Positions 1 through 14,204 of a stretch of 64,000 bases of DNA are shown here, one piece after another (positions within the stretch are counted from its first letter, which is position 1; each line of letters begins with the position of its first letter). The position numbers and the translations under genes were made by a program. The notes below the pieces were generated by a model. The model did no database searches and was not told the origin of the DNA. It saw only the letters and a program-made list of their open reading frames with translations. The DNA is from Prinia subflava (Eukaryota; Chordata; Aves; Passeriformes; Cisticolidae). The stretch lies in contig NC_086257.1 of the NCBI RefSeq assembly GCF_021018805.1, positions 13,760,693 to 13,824,692 of the forward strand, read 5' to 3'.

Positions 1-3000
1 AATCTGCCTGCTGGAAAACCAAAAAGGAAAAGGAGGACTATTTTTTACCCTGCTCTGCCTTGGCTGACATGAAACCGGAGCTGTGTGGGAGCGGGCGAGC
101 GTGTGGCTGTGCTCACACGTGTGTGTGGTGAGCGCGGCGGGGCCGTGCCGGGGCCGTGTGGGTGCGGGTGCATGTGTGCCTTCCCCAGGGGGCTGGCCGG
201 GGCTGCACTGTGCGGTCGTGTTTGTTTAATATCTGACGTCCCTTCTGTCTTCAGTGCTGACATCAATTAATGAGTGTCTGAGCACTCATTGCTCAGACAA
301 TGAGCAATGGAGCCCAGATGTGCCCCGGAGGTGGCCTCCCTTCCTTCACCAGTGTTATGTGGGTGATAAAAAATTCCAATGGGGAGTTGCATGTCGGCCA
401 GTGTTGTTCCAGGGCCATTCTAGGAGCGCATGGGGGGCTTGCAGCTCAGCTAACCCGGTGGGGATGTCCACACACAGGCAGCTCTTGCCCCAGCCCCTCT
501 GAACCAGGAGCTGGGCACAAGCACCATGGGTGTCAGGGAGCAGGGGCTGTGCAAAGTGCAGGAGGAGAAAGCAACTGGCAGATGGGCTGATCTCCAGAAC
601 CTCCCCGAGCACCTCCCTGCCCCAACTGCAGCAAAAGGCTTTTGCCGGCTGTGCCCAGCTGCCATGCTGCTGGCATTGCTCCCTTGCCAACCAGAGATTA
701 ACACTGCAGCCTGTCATTTCATAAATACCCTCACCCATGAAACAAGAGACAGACACAGCCTTATCAGAGAGCCACAGAGCTGCTGGGGCCCACACACACC
801 CAGCTGAACACTGTGCTGTGGCTTGGTGGCCTCACAGGGACTCTGGATGCCCCCAGGATTTGTTCTGGAGAGGTGGAGCAGGGTCAGTGGAATACTCCTG
901 AGTGGTTTGTGAGGGCTGAAATGGCTGGGCTGGGCACAGGAAGGCAGTGTTCCCTCTGTGTTTTCTGCCATCATTAGGTAATGCCAGCAAAGAAGATGCT
1001 CAGGTGGCATGTGGGGGGTAGCCCAACTTTGTGCTCTGGCAGGGGCTTAGTATGCACCCAGTGCTAATGGTTAGACATTATTTTTTAGTTGGGAATAATT
1101 AATTAGAAGAAGTGGTACTAGAGACTAATGTGTGGGATGGTGTTATTTTTAGAAATTGTGTCTGTCGTGGTGGCATCCCTTCCTAAAGGGACACACGTGA
1201 CAGGGAGCATAACCAGCAGATCGGCCTGACCAGCAAATAACCCCTTGCACGGTTTCCATATTGCCTTTTTAAACAGGAAGGGAACATGATACAAACGCTA
1301 TGCGAATTATGATCTGAAAAGTTTTCCTGGCAGGTTGTCACACGAGTTGTTAGTGTCATTCTTTGACATGCACACTCAAAGCCTTTCTGCACCAGTGCCT
1401 TAACCCTCTCACCCCTCGAGAGGGCTGCCAGGTGGAGCTTTTCTTCCCTGCCTTTTGGATCTTGCCCTTTTCTCAGGTACCTCGAGATGCGATTTCACAC
1501 CAATGCCTGAGCAAGAGCTCCCCATCTACCTAACTTTGGGTGCAGCTTGAGGGGCTGGTGAGCCTGGGCAGGCAGGGAGACATGACGCCCACCCTGGGGC
1601 TGCCAGGCTGGGAAGGGGCCAAATAATCCCTCCTGTGCACCACCACCGCCTTGCCCTGGAGCATCCTCAGCCCCTGAAACCCTGCCTGGCCCAGGCCAGG
1701 AGCATGTGGGGGCCCACTTGAGCCAGCAGGGCTGTGTGTGTGGGCGGGGGTCCCTGCCTGCGCGTGTGCTCATCTCCTCCTGGGCTGCCTTGGCTGCAGC
1801 TCTGCGCAGAGCCCAGCTGCACTCTGGCCAGGGAACATCCGCTGTGGAAACCTGGGAGGAGCTGACAATCCCCAAAGATTGGCTGCACACCCAGCCAAGC
1901 AAGAGCTGCTGGCTTCCAGCCTAATTCATTGCAAATGTGCTTCCATGTGGTTCCAATCTGGAGGCCCTGCTCCCCCCATGCTGCCCCCCAGGGTTCGGCA
2001 GGGGCCGGGAGCAGCCACGCAGGGCAGAGCTGGGAGCAGCCCAGTGCTGGCCTGGGCACATAGAAGCCTCCTTGGCTCCCTGGCCCCAAGATGTGTCCCC
2101 AGGCCACTTCTCTCCTGGGGGTCACAGGGAACCTCCATCAGAGTGCGAAAGAAGTTCACAGAAAATTCCTGCTGGGGACACAATGTGCGGAATGGTCCTC
2201 ACTTGCCTGCACCCTGTGGAGGGACTAACATCACTCCTCTGCTGTTAGCCCAGCCCCAGGCATCATCTTCCCACCGGGATCTGATTTTCATCTGCCAAAG
2301 AGCTTTTGGCAGGCGGCACTGGGCTGGCAGCCAGCAGTGCCCAGATCCTAATTTAGCCTTTGCTTCACCCTCCCCAGCTGTCCTTCTGTCGTTCATGGCT
2401 GTGGCTGCCCCCTCGCTGTCCTTGGGCACAGGTGGGCTCTGAGGGCACACATCCCTGTCCTGCCAGGGAGGCAGGGCTTGGGCAGTAGAGAGATAAGCTG
2501 GGTCCTGCTGGCTGCTGCCAGGGCTGCCCCTTGTCCCTGCTCTATTCTGGCTTTGCTGTGCTGTGCCCATCAGTCCTTGGCAGTGCCAGGAACACAGCGT
2601 CACCCTGTGCATCCATCTCACCATGGCTCCAGCAGAGATGTCCCAGGGCAGTGATGGGCTCCTGAGCCCCTCTGCTCCTCCAGTTCCTTGCTGGACTTTG
2701 TTTTCCGTAGAAACGTCTCCCACAGGAGCAGGGCAGCTCTCTCAGCCCCCAGCACAGGTGTTGTAGGGACCAAGGAGATCCCAATTGACACCCTGGTGCA
2801 CGGTCCAGGCATTTCCAGGCAGGTCTGCTCCTTGTCCCATGCATGCACCTGGGTTTAACATCTCAAACTAGTACAAACAACATATATTCACTTCAGATCT
2901 TCTCCCTGAGGGTCCTTCCTTATCTTCTGGGGTCCTTGCCTATGTCCTGCAATGCCTCTTCAGTGCTGCCAAGCAACTTTAAGCTCAATTTAAAGAGTCC

Positions 3001-4060
3001 AGACTCAAACACCCTCTCCTACAAGCTCACGCATTTGAAATATTGCATCACAACTTCAAAATAGTCAGTAAAAAAATTGCTCATTAAGCAAAGTTGTGGG
3101 CCCTCTCCTCTTCTGTGTTTATCACAGAACTAAAAAGGCCTGGCACAAGGTTGACCCTCAGAGCATTGAAATAAAATGGCATAAAATTAGTTCAGCTCTC
3201 CTCAGGTTTCAGAAGAAGCAGGGTGAAGCATGTGGGGGAGTGAGTAGTGCTGGGGCCGGCACCTGGAATAACATTTTTGGTGTTGGTGCACGAACAGAAA
3301 AGGAAATGAGCAGTCAAAGAGCTGGGAGCAGCAGGGTGGTGGCCGGGTAGGCTGGGCTGTGATGGTCCTTGCATCACCCCTCACAAATTCAGAGCCCCTG
3401 CAGGCAGTGCTGTAATGCCTCAGGGGCAGCATGGCCCTCGGGGCAGCCTGCAGTGCCCAGAGCACTGCCAAGGGTCGCCTGGACATGTGGCTGGTGTGGT
3501 GGAGGTGAATAGATGGGGTCATTCCATCACCCTGTGCCTCCAGCCATCGGGGGGGGGGGGTGGTGTCCAGGTGCCAAAAAAGGGAAAATCTCCCTGCCAG
3601 TGATTTTGGACCCTGGGAAATGAACATCTCAGCTAAAATGCAGCAGCAGCAGGGAAGACTGGAGAGGCTGGAGGGGGACAGGGGTGATCACTGCCAAGGC
3701 TTTTGCCACTTGCTGTCACAGCAAGGCGATGCTGGGATGAGCTTGGTGGACCTTGCAAAGCATGGAGTGCATGAGAAGCTCCAAATCTACAAGGCTGGAT
3801 GCCCTTCCTCCACAAAAAGCCAAGCTAATCTCTTTGATAGGACTCAGGGCTGCCATCAGCCCTGCAGAGGCAGTGTTGGGGTCTGCACTGGGGTAGTGGG
3901 AGAGAGCTGATGCCTGACGCCCTGCAAGGTGTTCAGCCCTTGCTGCTCTGGAGTGCTGCTGTGCTGAAGTGCTGTTGTCTTGGTGTGGCCAGGCGCTGTG
4001 CTTGTCCTTTTAAGATCAGAAAGGTTTTTGGGCTGACACTAGCTCTGGTACGTGGAGGAA
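1..4060. other. Non-coding DNA, no gene recognised
   Basis: No reading frame shows a known domain or a credible exon series. It holds the nested inverted repeats at 270-308, a run of 12 G at 3549-3560, and an inverted repeat CAGGGCTG/CAGCCCTG at 3845-3864. AT-rich stretches at 1070-1160 and 2860-3070 are unremarkable. Confidence 0.6.
270..308. repeat. Three overlapping inverted repeats
   Basis: ATGAGTG (270-276) pairs with CACTCAT (283-289). TCTGAGCA (277-284) pairs with TGCTCAGA (290-297). ATTGCTCA (288-295) pairs with TGAGCAAT (301-308). All arms are perfect and loops are 5-6 nt, so the three hairpins exclude one another. Confidence 0.8.
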
Positions 4061-4230
4061 AGCGTACAGCAGGGTAATTAAAGTGTAAGAGTGAGGCTGG
4101 GTTTGCCTTTAATGGCTTGCAGCTGCAAATATTTTTGTCTTCCCAAGTCCACTTGTAAGCTGTCTAGCTGTATTTCTCATCCTGGCCAATTAGATTCCCA
4201 TGTGTGCTGCAGAAGTGGAAATATAGAAAG
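4060..4230. promoter_or_regulatory. Candidate conserved non-coding element
   Basis: AT-rich islet with TAATTA at 4075-4080, CTTTAATGG near 4110 and CCAATTAG near 4186-4193, set in GC-richer DNA. Enhancer status is a guess from motif density. Confidence 0.3.
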
Positions 4231-5519
4231 TGAATAATCCTCCAATTCTGCTCTTTGCTGCAGAGGCCTTTGAACCTCTGGCTGCCAGGGCTCCCTTCCA
4301 CCCCAGCCCCATCACCACTCCGGCCACCCCTCTCCACAACAGCCCTGGCTTCCCTCTTTGCAATCAAACTTCAGCAAATCTGCTTTGGGCATCACCATGA
4401 TTCATCTTCAAGCTTTTCTGATCAAAGCTACAGGCTGTTCCTCCTCCTTCCCCACCCCCTTTTTGCTGAGCTTTACAGCAATTTTTCCTTTTGGATGCTG
4501 GTTTTCTGCCAAAAGTTCCACTCTAAAATCAAAAGGGGGAGTCCATTAATACTGGGCAGCTGTAACAAGTACACTATTGTGTTGTCTCTTCCAAGGTACC
4601 CAGGACTTTTAATAAACTGTGGGGTGTGGAGAGCTGGTTGCCTGCAAAAAAGGGGGAGGCAAAAGAGGAGGAAGAGGGAGCTGGCAGAAACAACAGTACC
4701 ATGAAGTGCAGGCCAGAGGTGCGGAGCCCACGGTGCGCTTGGTGCTGCGTGGTGGTGGGAACAGTGAAGGAGGCACTCGGCAGTCTCCCAGCTCCCTTCC
4801 AGCACCAGGATCAGGTATCGGTCGGGAAACGCTGCTGGCTTTGATCTCTGTGGGCTGACGAGGCTCTGTGCCAGGACCCACGCTGTGGAAACAGGCTGCC
4901 TGCCCCGGCTGTCCTGCGCCAGGAGCCGCGACTGCTGGGGCGGCTCACTCCAGGGCACCCACGCACCAGCTGCAAGGCTGGTAGGGAGCTTTGATAAGGT
5001 AGGGAGCAATGGAGTGTAAACCTGAACAGCCATAGCCATGAAGAGCCCAGACCCTTGTTCAGTCAGGTTTGGGACTATCTGGGAAATGTCTGTGTTATTT
5101 CCAGCCCATCTGTGGAAGGTCTCCAAGACCTTCTCTGTCTCATTCCCCATGGGGGACATCAGCCAGCACCCTGTGGGCCACATGCAAACTGCCTTGTCCA
5201 GTCAGGAGTGAATGACACCCCACAAGTTCCCAGCAACCATAGCCAAGCTGCTGGAGACAGGTGGGCACAGCAAACCCCAAGCAGGGCTGCCACAGCAGCC
5301 AAATCAGTTGAGCACCCCTTTCTGTAAATCCCTGAAGATCCTGCCCTCTGCTCCTGTGGGGTGCAGAGAGCAACCTACAGCAGGGGGGCTGAGGGCAGGG
5401 AAGCAGGGTTCTGCACCAGAATTTGGGAGCAGCAGGGCAGAGGGGCCGACCCTGTGGGCTCACCACTGCAAGTCAAGGTGAGGCTGGGCTGGGAGCAGAT
5501 GGGACCTGCTCTGCTGGTG
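4231..5519. other. Non-coding DNA, nothing recognised
   Basis: Long frames on either strand (one of 236 codons on minus) lack domains and start or stop without splice logic. Confidence 0.55.
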
Positions 5520-5860
5520 AAAGAGCGTTTCTGCTATTTATGCTAAGCGGTGGGAATGCTTCTCAAGCATTTCGGATGGCTCTGTAATGAGGCCGGCCTA
5601 AATATGCCAGCATTGTTTGTGCTGGACAATTAAAAGCTCCCCCTTGCCACATGAACGGTGTCTCTGGTGGCGGAAGGGCCCGGGAAGGCGCGGGCGAGGG
5701 CAGCCACAAAGCCCGCCTTTTGTTCCGTGCTCCTTTGAACCCGCTCAAAGCCCCCGTTTCAAGGGGTGGCTTTTGTTTCCTTTTCAGCGGGCCTGAACCC
5801 AGAGCCGCCTGTTGTTTAGCAACACAGAAATGTGACCTTAATTGACTCTGCTCTCGGGTG
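5520..5860. promoter_or_regulatory. Candidate conserved non-coding element
   Basis: Contains GTGGGAA (5551-5557, RBPJ core), TGTAATGAGGCC, TTGTTTGTG (FOX-like) near 5612, GGACAATTAAAAG near 5624, and CCTTAATTGAC near 5835. Several cores lie within 300 bp. Confidence 0.35.
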
Positions 5861-6189
5861 CACTGTGTAAATCACTTCTGGCACCCAGGGGAGTGCGTGA
5901 CGTGCCCCCCTCCCTCCCCAGTCCCAGTACACCCGGGGAGCATCCTCCCTCTGGCCGCTCCTGGTCCCTGGCAGTGCGGACCCCAGCTCTGTCCATCCCC
6001 ACGTCACAAGCTGGCAGGGGAGTGGGTTGGGAAACAGGGAATGCTTCTGTCTCTATGGCAAAGGGTTTCCCATTTTCATGGGGGAGCTGATAAAACTGTT
6101 TCCCTCTGTTCTTCAAACTCTCTTTGCAATCCAGTGCCTCCTGCTTGTGTTTACAGTCCCGCTGGGCTGATAAGCCTCTTCACCTACCT

Positions 6190-6930
6190 TCCCCAGGACT
6201 CACCGGGTTAAAGCTTATTGCAAGATAAATTAAGAGATGATGAAAATGATTAAGTGATGAAAAGGTAACAACTCCTCCTGTGAACGTCTGACACACACTT
6301 AGCCAGACGACTTATTTGTAGGATACCAGGGGGCTGGTACATTAACAGATATAATTTGCGGTCTCCCGAGGAGAGGTTAAGGACTGGGAGCACGGCTCCC
6401 TGGGAGCTGCCCTGTCTCTCCACCTCGCCTGCCCTGGCCTTAATCAAGCGATCATCTCAGCCCGTGCCTCGCTGGCCCCCTCTCTTCTTTCAATGGGGGA
6501 AAATTTGCAGACAAATTCCTGCCAGCGGGACGTTGGAGCTCTCCTGCGTGGTGAGATAAAGATACCTGTCACCTCCACCCGGCCCCGCCGCCGGCTCACG
6601 CTGCGAGCGCCGTTCAAGGAGCACCATGCTGATACCCTTATTTGATTACGCCTCTTCATGCCTTCCTCTGTGCGGGAAGAGCTATTCAACAGTGGCACCG
6701 CTGTGCTCCCAGCGTGGGCCGGCCCTGCTGCTGGCCTTTTTTTAGCCCCACTGGCAGCATGCCGGGCACCAGGGCTGCACGCAGGGTCCCCACGCCACCG
6801 CCTCGGGCCGGGGCTCTTCCCAATGCTCTGCAACAAGGCCTTGGCCAGGTTATTGATTTTTAAGCAGAAAAACTGCAAAAATGAGGGGATAATAGGACTT
6901 AAATAGAAATATGAATGTCTCCATGTCCTG
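6190..6930. promoter_or_regulatory. Candidate conserved non-coding elements with GATA motifs
   Basis: Two AT-rich blocks: 6200-6370 with AGATAA at 6223-6228 and GATGATTAAGTGATG, and 6830-6930 with a GCAG-AAAAA-CTGC hairpin. A second AGATAA sits at 6554-6559. The interval between is GC-rich and CpG-containing. Confidence 0.3.
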
Positions 6931-9900
6931 GTTTAGGGCAAATTCTGGAGGAAATGTCTGAAGGGGTCCCTTTATAAAGCAGATTCAAGCAGCCCTACTG
7001 GTTTGGGAAAAGATTTTCTTGGAGAAAAGTTAGAAAAAACTGTTTATTTAACAAACAAAGTATTCATAAGCATAAAAATGAATAATATTAAACAATAAAG
7101 CCTCTTGCTCTTCTGAAGAGATGGCAAATTCAGACAGTCCTTGTCGTGGGGTGTAGCTCGGCTCGCTCAGTCTCTTATCAGTCCCTCCTGCACCAGAAAA
7201 GGCCACAGCCCAGGACCTGGTGGGCCACAGGTGTGAGCTCCCGGTGTTTTCTGGGTTTTCAGTCCAGAGCAGGGCTGAACAACTCCAAAAAAAAAGAAAA
7301 GCCACAGTCTGGGGAACTTCTCTGCCTCAGCTAGCTGAAAACCAACTAAAATGCAAAAAAAGAGCTCTGTTCTGCTGTCTGTGCTGCAGACAACACATCT
7401 GGAAGCAGAGATGTGGAGGAGTGAGTGCAGTTTCTGAAAACAAACTGCATGTTTTTTCTTTCCTCCATTCGCTCTCGGAACCAGTCAAAAAGGTGCAGAA
7501 CTTAATACCCAGCATAAACAGAACAGACGACTGGGGATACAAGCATCATAAAGCCACCCTAGGACACTCCATGAGATAAGGGCTCTGTTCCTCCTGCTTC
7601 AACACGATTTTGGCATGAAGTAGATGAGGCTGCTGTTATCTGTGTCCACTGGGAGATCCCAGGGCCATATTATCAGGATCTGCTCTGGGTCCTGCTGGCT
7701 GCTGGGTGATCCAGCTCCTCTGTAGCCTCAGGAGCTTTTGGTCAGGTTTGTGAGCTTGCAGAGAGGGGATCAACTGTCCTTCTGCTCAGAGCTGGAAGAT
7801 CAGCACCTGGAAATTCCCTGGGCACTAAGAGCTGCAGTCTCAATAGAAGTGTCATTTTGCAGATTTCCTGCCCAGAACCACACACCCCATGTCATCCCAT
7901 CCACCATTCCTGAACAGTGCCACATTTTCCACCTTGTCCCAAGGACCAGTGGTGACCACCTCACCAGATGAGAAGATATGCCCTCTGCTGTCCCACCTTT
8001 AAGCCTTTCTGCCATTCCCAAAGTTTCTTATAGCTTATGTTAAAGTAAAATATGTTGCTTCAGGTGATACTGAGGGATGAGTTCCCAGCCAGCCCCCCAG
8101 CGGCCTGAGGAGGGCAGCCTGAGTTCCTGCCTCTCCTTCTGGAGTTAATCACCTGGACTGCTGGAAATGTGGAGCAATCGGCCCTTGTTTTGCCTTTCCC
8201 TTCTAAAGAGCTCTTAAGTACCTGGTTTGTTATTTCTGCCAGGATACTTGCGCACCAAGGTCCTTGTGACTGTAATCAAGCCACCTCTTGATCTTCTTCC
8301 TGATAAACTAAGTAGGCTGAGTGTCCTGTCTGCCTCCATCGGAAACGTCCTCAGTCCTTGTCTTGCTCTCCCGGGGTTTCTCTGCAGGCTCTCCATCTTG
8401 AGCACAGCCTGCTTTGGTGATGGCTTCGAGTGTGTCAGGATTGGACCTGTTGGTGCAAAGTCACTCTTCTGTATTGCATCCTCCAAAACAGCTCTTAAGT
8501 CTTGCAAAGCAGCGGTGGAAGGAACAAACAAACAAACAAAAGGCTGCACAAACCTCCCTGCCTGCACAGCTGCAAATCCCCCCACAAAGCCTGAGGAATT
8601 TGGGCATCCGCCCTTTTTCCCCTTCCCCACGCCAAAGTTTACTCTGAGCATAATCCCCGCTCAAATCTCCCTGCAGTGAGTTCTGCTCTGCCGGGCAGGA
8701 GGAAGGCTCTGGGGAGCTGTGCTGCAATGAGCATGGCTGGGGCTGAGCATCTCAGGAAGTGAGGGGCCTCTCCAAGCTGTCAGGAAGGGACCAGTCCTTA
8801 CCCAGGTATCACATCCATCCCATGAGCCTCAACACCAGCTCCAGGCCCTCAGAGAACCCAATGGCTCTGGTGCTGATTGATGCCTGTTTCTTCACCTTAA
8901 AAGCTGATGGGCCTACACACGGCTGGCTGGAGAGTGGTGACTTGGGTGGCCAGTGCAGCGAGGGTGACAACTGGGACCTTGGATACAAGGTGTCACCTGC
9001 AGGAGCGCAGTCCCTTGAGCCACAGTGCAAGCAATGCCTGTGGTCTTTGGCAGCTTCACAGTCACTGTGCAGACAAGTGTCAAATGGGCCAAATCACCGC
9101 TGTGTACAGATAAAATTAAAGTAATCTTCAGTATCTTGCTTTTGACTGAAATACCCTGCAGTACATATTGCAGGTGTTATGCAGATTTAGGCTAGCTCTT
9201 GTTATCAAGCACTTCCTGCCCTGCAGGGAGCAGATCCCAGTCCCTGGTGCTCAGCTGGCCCTCCTACCCTGTGCTTACTGCCCTGGCCACAAAGTGGCAT
9301 TTGCAGGACTCAGGTCACTGCCCCCCAGCAAAGGAGCTTTCGGCCAAGCCCCAGCAGCATGTCCTGCCACTGGCACCTCCTGAAAAGGACCTTCCGCTGC
9401 AGCCCCGGCCCATTGTCCAGAGGGATAATTGGAGGGAGAAGTGAAACGGGGCTGTAATGAATTCTGCAGCTATTCAACAGGGCCGGGAGGCAGAAAGCTC
9501 GCTGCTTCTGACAAAGTGCTGAGGCTGCTACTTCCATTCTGTGTCCAGAGGGGAGGTCTCCGGAGGGCAACTCGCTACTGAGGAGGCTCTGGGGTTGAAA
9601 TAACACCCAGTATCTGAAGTTTTACTCTTTCTGTGTGAATGTGCTCTGATGTGGCTGTGCACAGGATCCTTCCTTGTGGGCTTGGCAGGGCTGCAGCTGT
9701 TGGTACTTCCCAGCTCACACCCAGTGAGGTGTCAGGGTGTCCCCGTCACTCTGTTCTGCTGACACCAGATCCAGACTCAGCTCTGCTGATCTTCTCCACA
9801 GGCTGCCCTCATGGGCTCTGCCTGGCCAAGTATTCATTCACTCATCCCTGGGGTCCCATGCAAAACTTCCTCAGCCACAGTGACCCCAGAGACCAATACC

Positions 9901-12900
9901 TGACCCACCCCAGCACCCAGCAGCACACACACAGCTCCCCCAGGCCCCTGCCAGGGGCTAGATTGCCCCCTTCCCATATTTTTGGGTGGGTTGGAGCAGC
10001 TCTGGAGGGCGTACCCAGCTGGGGGTGGATGGAAAATCTGTGCTTCTCTTTCCAGCATCCTGAGGCTGTGAAGGGCTGGATGGCGAAGTGTCTGTGTGGT
10101 CCCTCCCGCGCAGGCAGAGCCCCACGGAGGGCAGCTCCTCTCCCACACACTCCTGCCGGTAGCTGGCCGCTTCCAAACATCTTGCATCACTTTGCTCAAC
10201 CCTGCCGCAGCTGCAGCTGAGTTCCTGCTGGGATCTCACACTCAGGGTGGGGTTCCCCCTTCTCAAAAGCCTCCTGGCAGCATCTGGCTGGAGGCAGGGA
10301 CACTGCCACGAGCAGTCCTCTGGGATGATGGGCTGGCTCCGGCACAGAAGCTGGGTCCGCAGTGCCTGAGCCCTTGGAGAAAGCTTTCTGTCAGTGTGCC
10401 CGGGCTGCAGAGGGATTGGTGGCAGAAGAGCTGGAAGGCTGTGCAGGAATTTACCTCCTGCACATGAAGCCTGGAGGGGATGAGGGAGTACTCAGCTGCC
10501 TCCCTGGTGCAGACAGACACATGGGGGCAGTGAGCTGGTGTCACAGGGCAGTCCTCTTGTCACAGGATGCAGGCATTGCCCTTGCCCTGAGGTGCATCTG
10601 TCTTATTTTATATCCAGATGCTCTTTAAGCAAATGTGTAAGTAAACCCCTTCTCCTTCTTGCCCATTGGGATAACACAGTTTCAGACCTTGGAAGGGGAT
10701 TTAGCTCTTTTGTCTCCAGCCCAGTAAACCAGGTGAACGTGCAATCAGCAAACCGCTGGCAATTACAGCCATCACAATTTCCTGCGTCAGTGCCATAAAC
10801 AAGTGGGAGGGGGAACCCAGAGCACAGCACCATGAAGAGCAAGAGAAGACAAACAGGACTATGTTCCAAGGTTTAGAGCAGGCTGCAGGCATCCCTAGGG
10901 CCCAGGGCTGAACCAGTGCTGTTCTTCTCAGCCCATGGTGCTCTTGTAACATTTTTGCTCAGTGGAGCTTAGCAAGCTGTCTCAGCCCCAAGAAAAGCCC
11001 TCCTGACATTCCTGGGAAATGACTCCAGCAAGCAATAAACTGGGTCGTGTTTACTTTGAGAGGGGTGTCTCATCGGGCTTTAACACAAGAGGGACAGCTC
11101 TGAGCTGTGAAATGTGTCTGACACCAAAGCCATGGCTGGAGCAACCTACAACCACCAGGACATGGGACCAGCTGGGTCTGAGCCTCCCCTGTGAAGGATG
11201 GGAGGCCATGGACAGTCCATCCTGTCAGACTTTTCCTGTCCTTTTTTCCACGGGTGATGGTTAACCAGCTGCAGCTACAGCATGCTCCTCCAGACTGGCA
11301 AACAGTGAGCGATAAGAGAGCCCCTCACCCCATGCAAGATCTGCAGTGGGGGGGAGGGTGAGAGAAGAGGGAGTGGTGACTGTGCTGCAGGTTGACCCAG
11401 CCTGGGAGGAGCTTGCCAAGAAGGTTCTCTGTGACCCTGGTGCTCACCGTGACACTGGCTGAGCAAGTACAATGCAGCTCTCAGCCATGCCCCTCTCCCC
11501 TTTGCCTGTTTTTGGGCTCTCATCCCACAGCCTTCATCCATTTCTTCAGCCGTGGGTGGCCGTGATGGTCCAGCCCCTCATCCCTTTGAGGAGACATGAC
11601 CCCACTCAGCCTGAGCCCAGCACCAGACCCACTCTCAAACCTCTGGGGGCAGCTGCCCCAAACAGGCAGCACTGCAGGCAGGGGGCTGCCCACAGGCTCT
11701 GCCTGCAGCCTTGCCCGCACACAGCTGAGCCCAGTGGGGAAGGCAGGGAGCACCAGCCCTGCCTGTGAGGACAAACATCTGCCTGGAGCCTGCCCAGAAA
11801 CACCAGCCCAGGCTGTCCAGCTCCCAGCCTCCCTGTTTCGAAGCACAATAAAAGCTGAAGGATGGCTGAAAGCAAATGCCCCGTGGGAAGGGAAGTGCTG
11901 TGGGACACACCAGCACTGATCCCACAGCAAGGCTTGGCTGCAGGCAGAAAGGAAGCATCCATCAGGCCTGTCAGAGTCTTTGCTGTGAAACCCTTGTGCA
12001 GCTGATGACCAAACAGAGCCCTCCCAGATGCAGAGCTGGGGATAAATGCTCTGATTTCCCTGTCCATTCACCATGCAGGAGACTGGTTTGGTTGGAAACA
12101 TTGCTTACTGGAAGGATCTGTCCTGATGCATCATCATCCCAAAGCTCCCCCTTCCCTTCCAGGCTCATCAGCTCCTCCAGCACCCACTGTGATGCAGCCC
12201 TGAAGGATGTCCTGGCCCCTCTTCCACCACCATGCAGGTCTCCAGTATTGCTTTGCATTTACATGTTGCTGTCGAACGCCTGAGTGCACTGGACCATTTG
12301 CTCTCCCCTGCCATAAACAGGATTCATTTCACTTCTGGAACAAAGGCAGGTCATCTTCCAAGTCCGGACATGAGCCTATTGCTGATGGAGGCAGGGATGA
12401 GGCTCAGCCTGATACTGGAGATGCAAAAAAGCCAAATGTTTCCCAAGCCTGGCAGGATCAGCCTGTGTTGGTCTTGCTTTATACCACTCATAGCATCAGT
12501 GAGGATGCTGCTGGGCAGGGGGGCTGGGGCCCAGTACCACTTCCTCTGTTTGGCAGATGCTCTGTGTGTGAGCACCGCCAAATGAGATGGGGGATTTATC
12601 TGGGCTGCAGCAGGGTGGTGAGGGCCAGAGCCAGGCAAGATACGTAACTGAGCTTCGCCATGTGCCTATATCCTGCTCCCTCTCTTGCTACAAACACTGT
12701 CCAGATTTCCAGCGTCAGAGGGAGAAACATCAGCCAGATTGTTTTACGGTTTCAAGAACTCATAATGTTTTCCAGAGAGCAGAGCTACAGCCCATATTCT
12801 GCAGCAGGATGAGCCGTGGGAGCCTCCAGTGATTGCTGACAGCCCTCTTTTTAAAGGGATATTCATGTCTGAGCATTGAGGAGCCACTCTGGGGGTCACA

Positions 12901-14200
12901 CTCACACCACCCTGCACTTTCACTGCTGGGACCAAAGCCCCTTTGCAGTGGGTGGCTCCAGTGAGCCAATGGGTGTCCCCTTTGACTCCCTGTACATCCC
13001 ACACTCACACAGTCAGACAAGTTTCATTCCCTTACTCAACTCCATGTTTACCATAACAGAGTCCAGACCTCTGATTCCTAATTTGCTCGTGGTACACTAA
13101 CACGACAACAGGTCAAACTGTGTGTTCCCAGGGAGGGATCTGAACACAGGAATCCCTGGGGCTTTATACCCTCACTGTCTGTGCTATATTTGCCTCTTGG
13201 TCCAATGGTGATATTTAGTCTGGGGTCTCCTCGCTCTTCATTGGGCCCTGCAGAGTCTCTGGGTGACTGGCCACATCCCTGCTGGGCTGTGCCACAGGTC
13301 TCCATGTCCTTAGGCAAACAATTGGTGCCAGTTCACAGCTCCTGTTCTGCAGTTCCAGCCATTTCCCCCTGTCCAGGGAACAACCTGCAGCTTGCACACG
13401 AAGATACCTGCACTAAGTATATTCCTCAACACTTCTGACCTCCTCAGCAGCAAGAAAAAGCTGACAAAACAACAGAAAAAAAAAAAGGTCCCCATTGGAA
13501 AGGCTCTTTGAGGCACCCCAGTGCACCCATATCCAGAGCAGTGTGTGCCATTGCAGCCCTGAGCAGGGAGCAGCCTCCTCCTGGCACAGCCTGGGAGATG
13601 TCCTCTTTGCAGGGCAGGCACGATCGCTGTTGGTCCTGGTACCAGCGTGGCTGGGCAGAGTGATGGGAGCCAACAGCCCAGGGATGGTGTGTGACCCCAC
13701 CTGGGGGAAGAATCCAGCAGAGGCCCCACTCCAGGAACAATTTTAGGGATGAGTTTCGTTGAGGTGCTATGCAACAGCAGGCTGAATCAGACAGGCTGTG
13801 TTTCCTTGGCAGAGCTGGGAGGACAGAGAGAGACATGACTTTGTAGGCAGGCACAGGGTGACCCAGCCCTGGCTCCCAGCCCCGGCTCCCAGCCCCTGAG
13901 CCACCTCATGTCTCAGTCCTGCAGTGAGGCTGAGTCCCAGCCTCTGTTCTAGCAGCACTGTCCAAGCCACGCTGTTGTGCTGGCAGGCTCATTACAGCAG
14001 GTCTGCTTTTAATTAAGCAGGATGCTGCTTTTGTACAGCTGAACCCCCTGGGAGTTTGAGTACAGAGCCTTCACCCCATGGCTCCTGCTGCTCACCCCTG
14101 TGTGCAGGGCAGCAGGTGGGGGAGGCCAGGGCCAGGGGCTTTGGGAGCACGTGCTGAGGCAGCACATCCCACCCACACAGGATGTTGGCTGTGTCCCCAG
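6931..14200. other. Non-coding DNA, no gene recognised
   Basis: I see no credible exons. The only repeat worth noting is a short CAAA tetranucleotide run at 8523-8540. Open frames up to 193 codons (for example 9639-10220 plus and 11520-12101 minus) are low-complexity chance frames. Confidence 0.6.
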
Positions 14201-14204
14201 GGTG

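Noticed and set aside
4473..5183. 236-codon minus-strand frame
   Set aside because: No recognisable domain, no similarity I can name, and no exon-intron logic. One frame of this size is plausible by chance in 64 kb of GC-moderate DNA.
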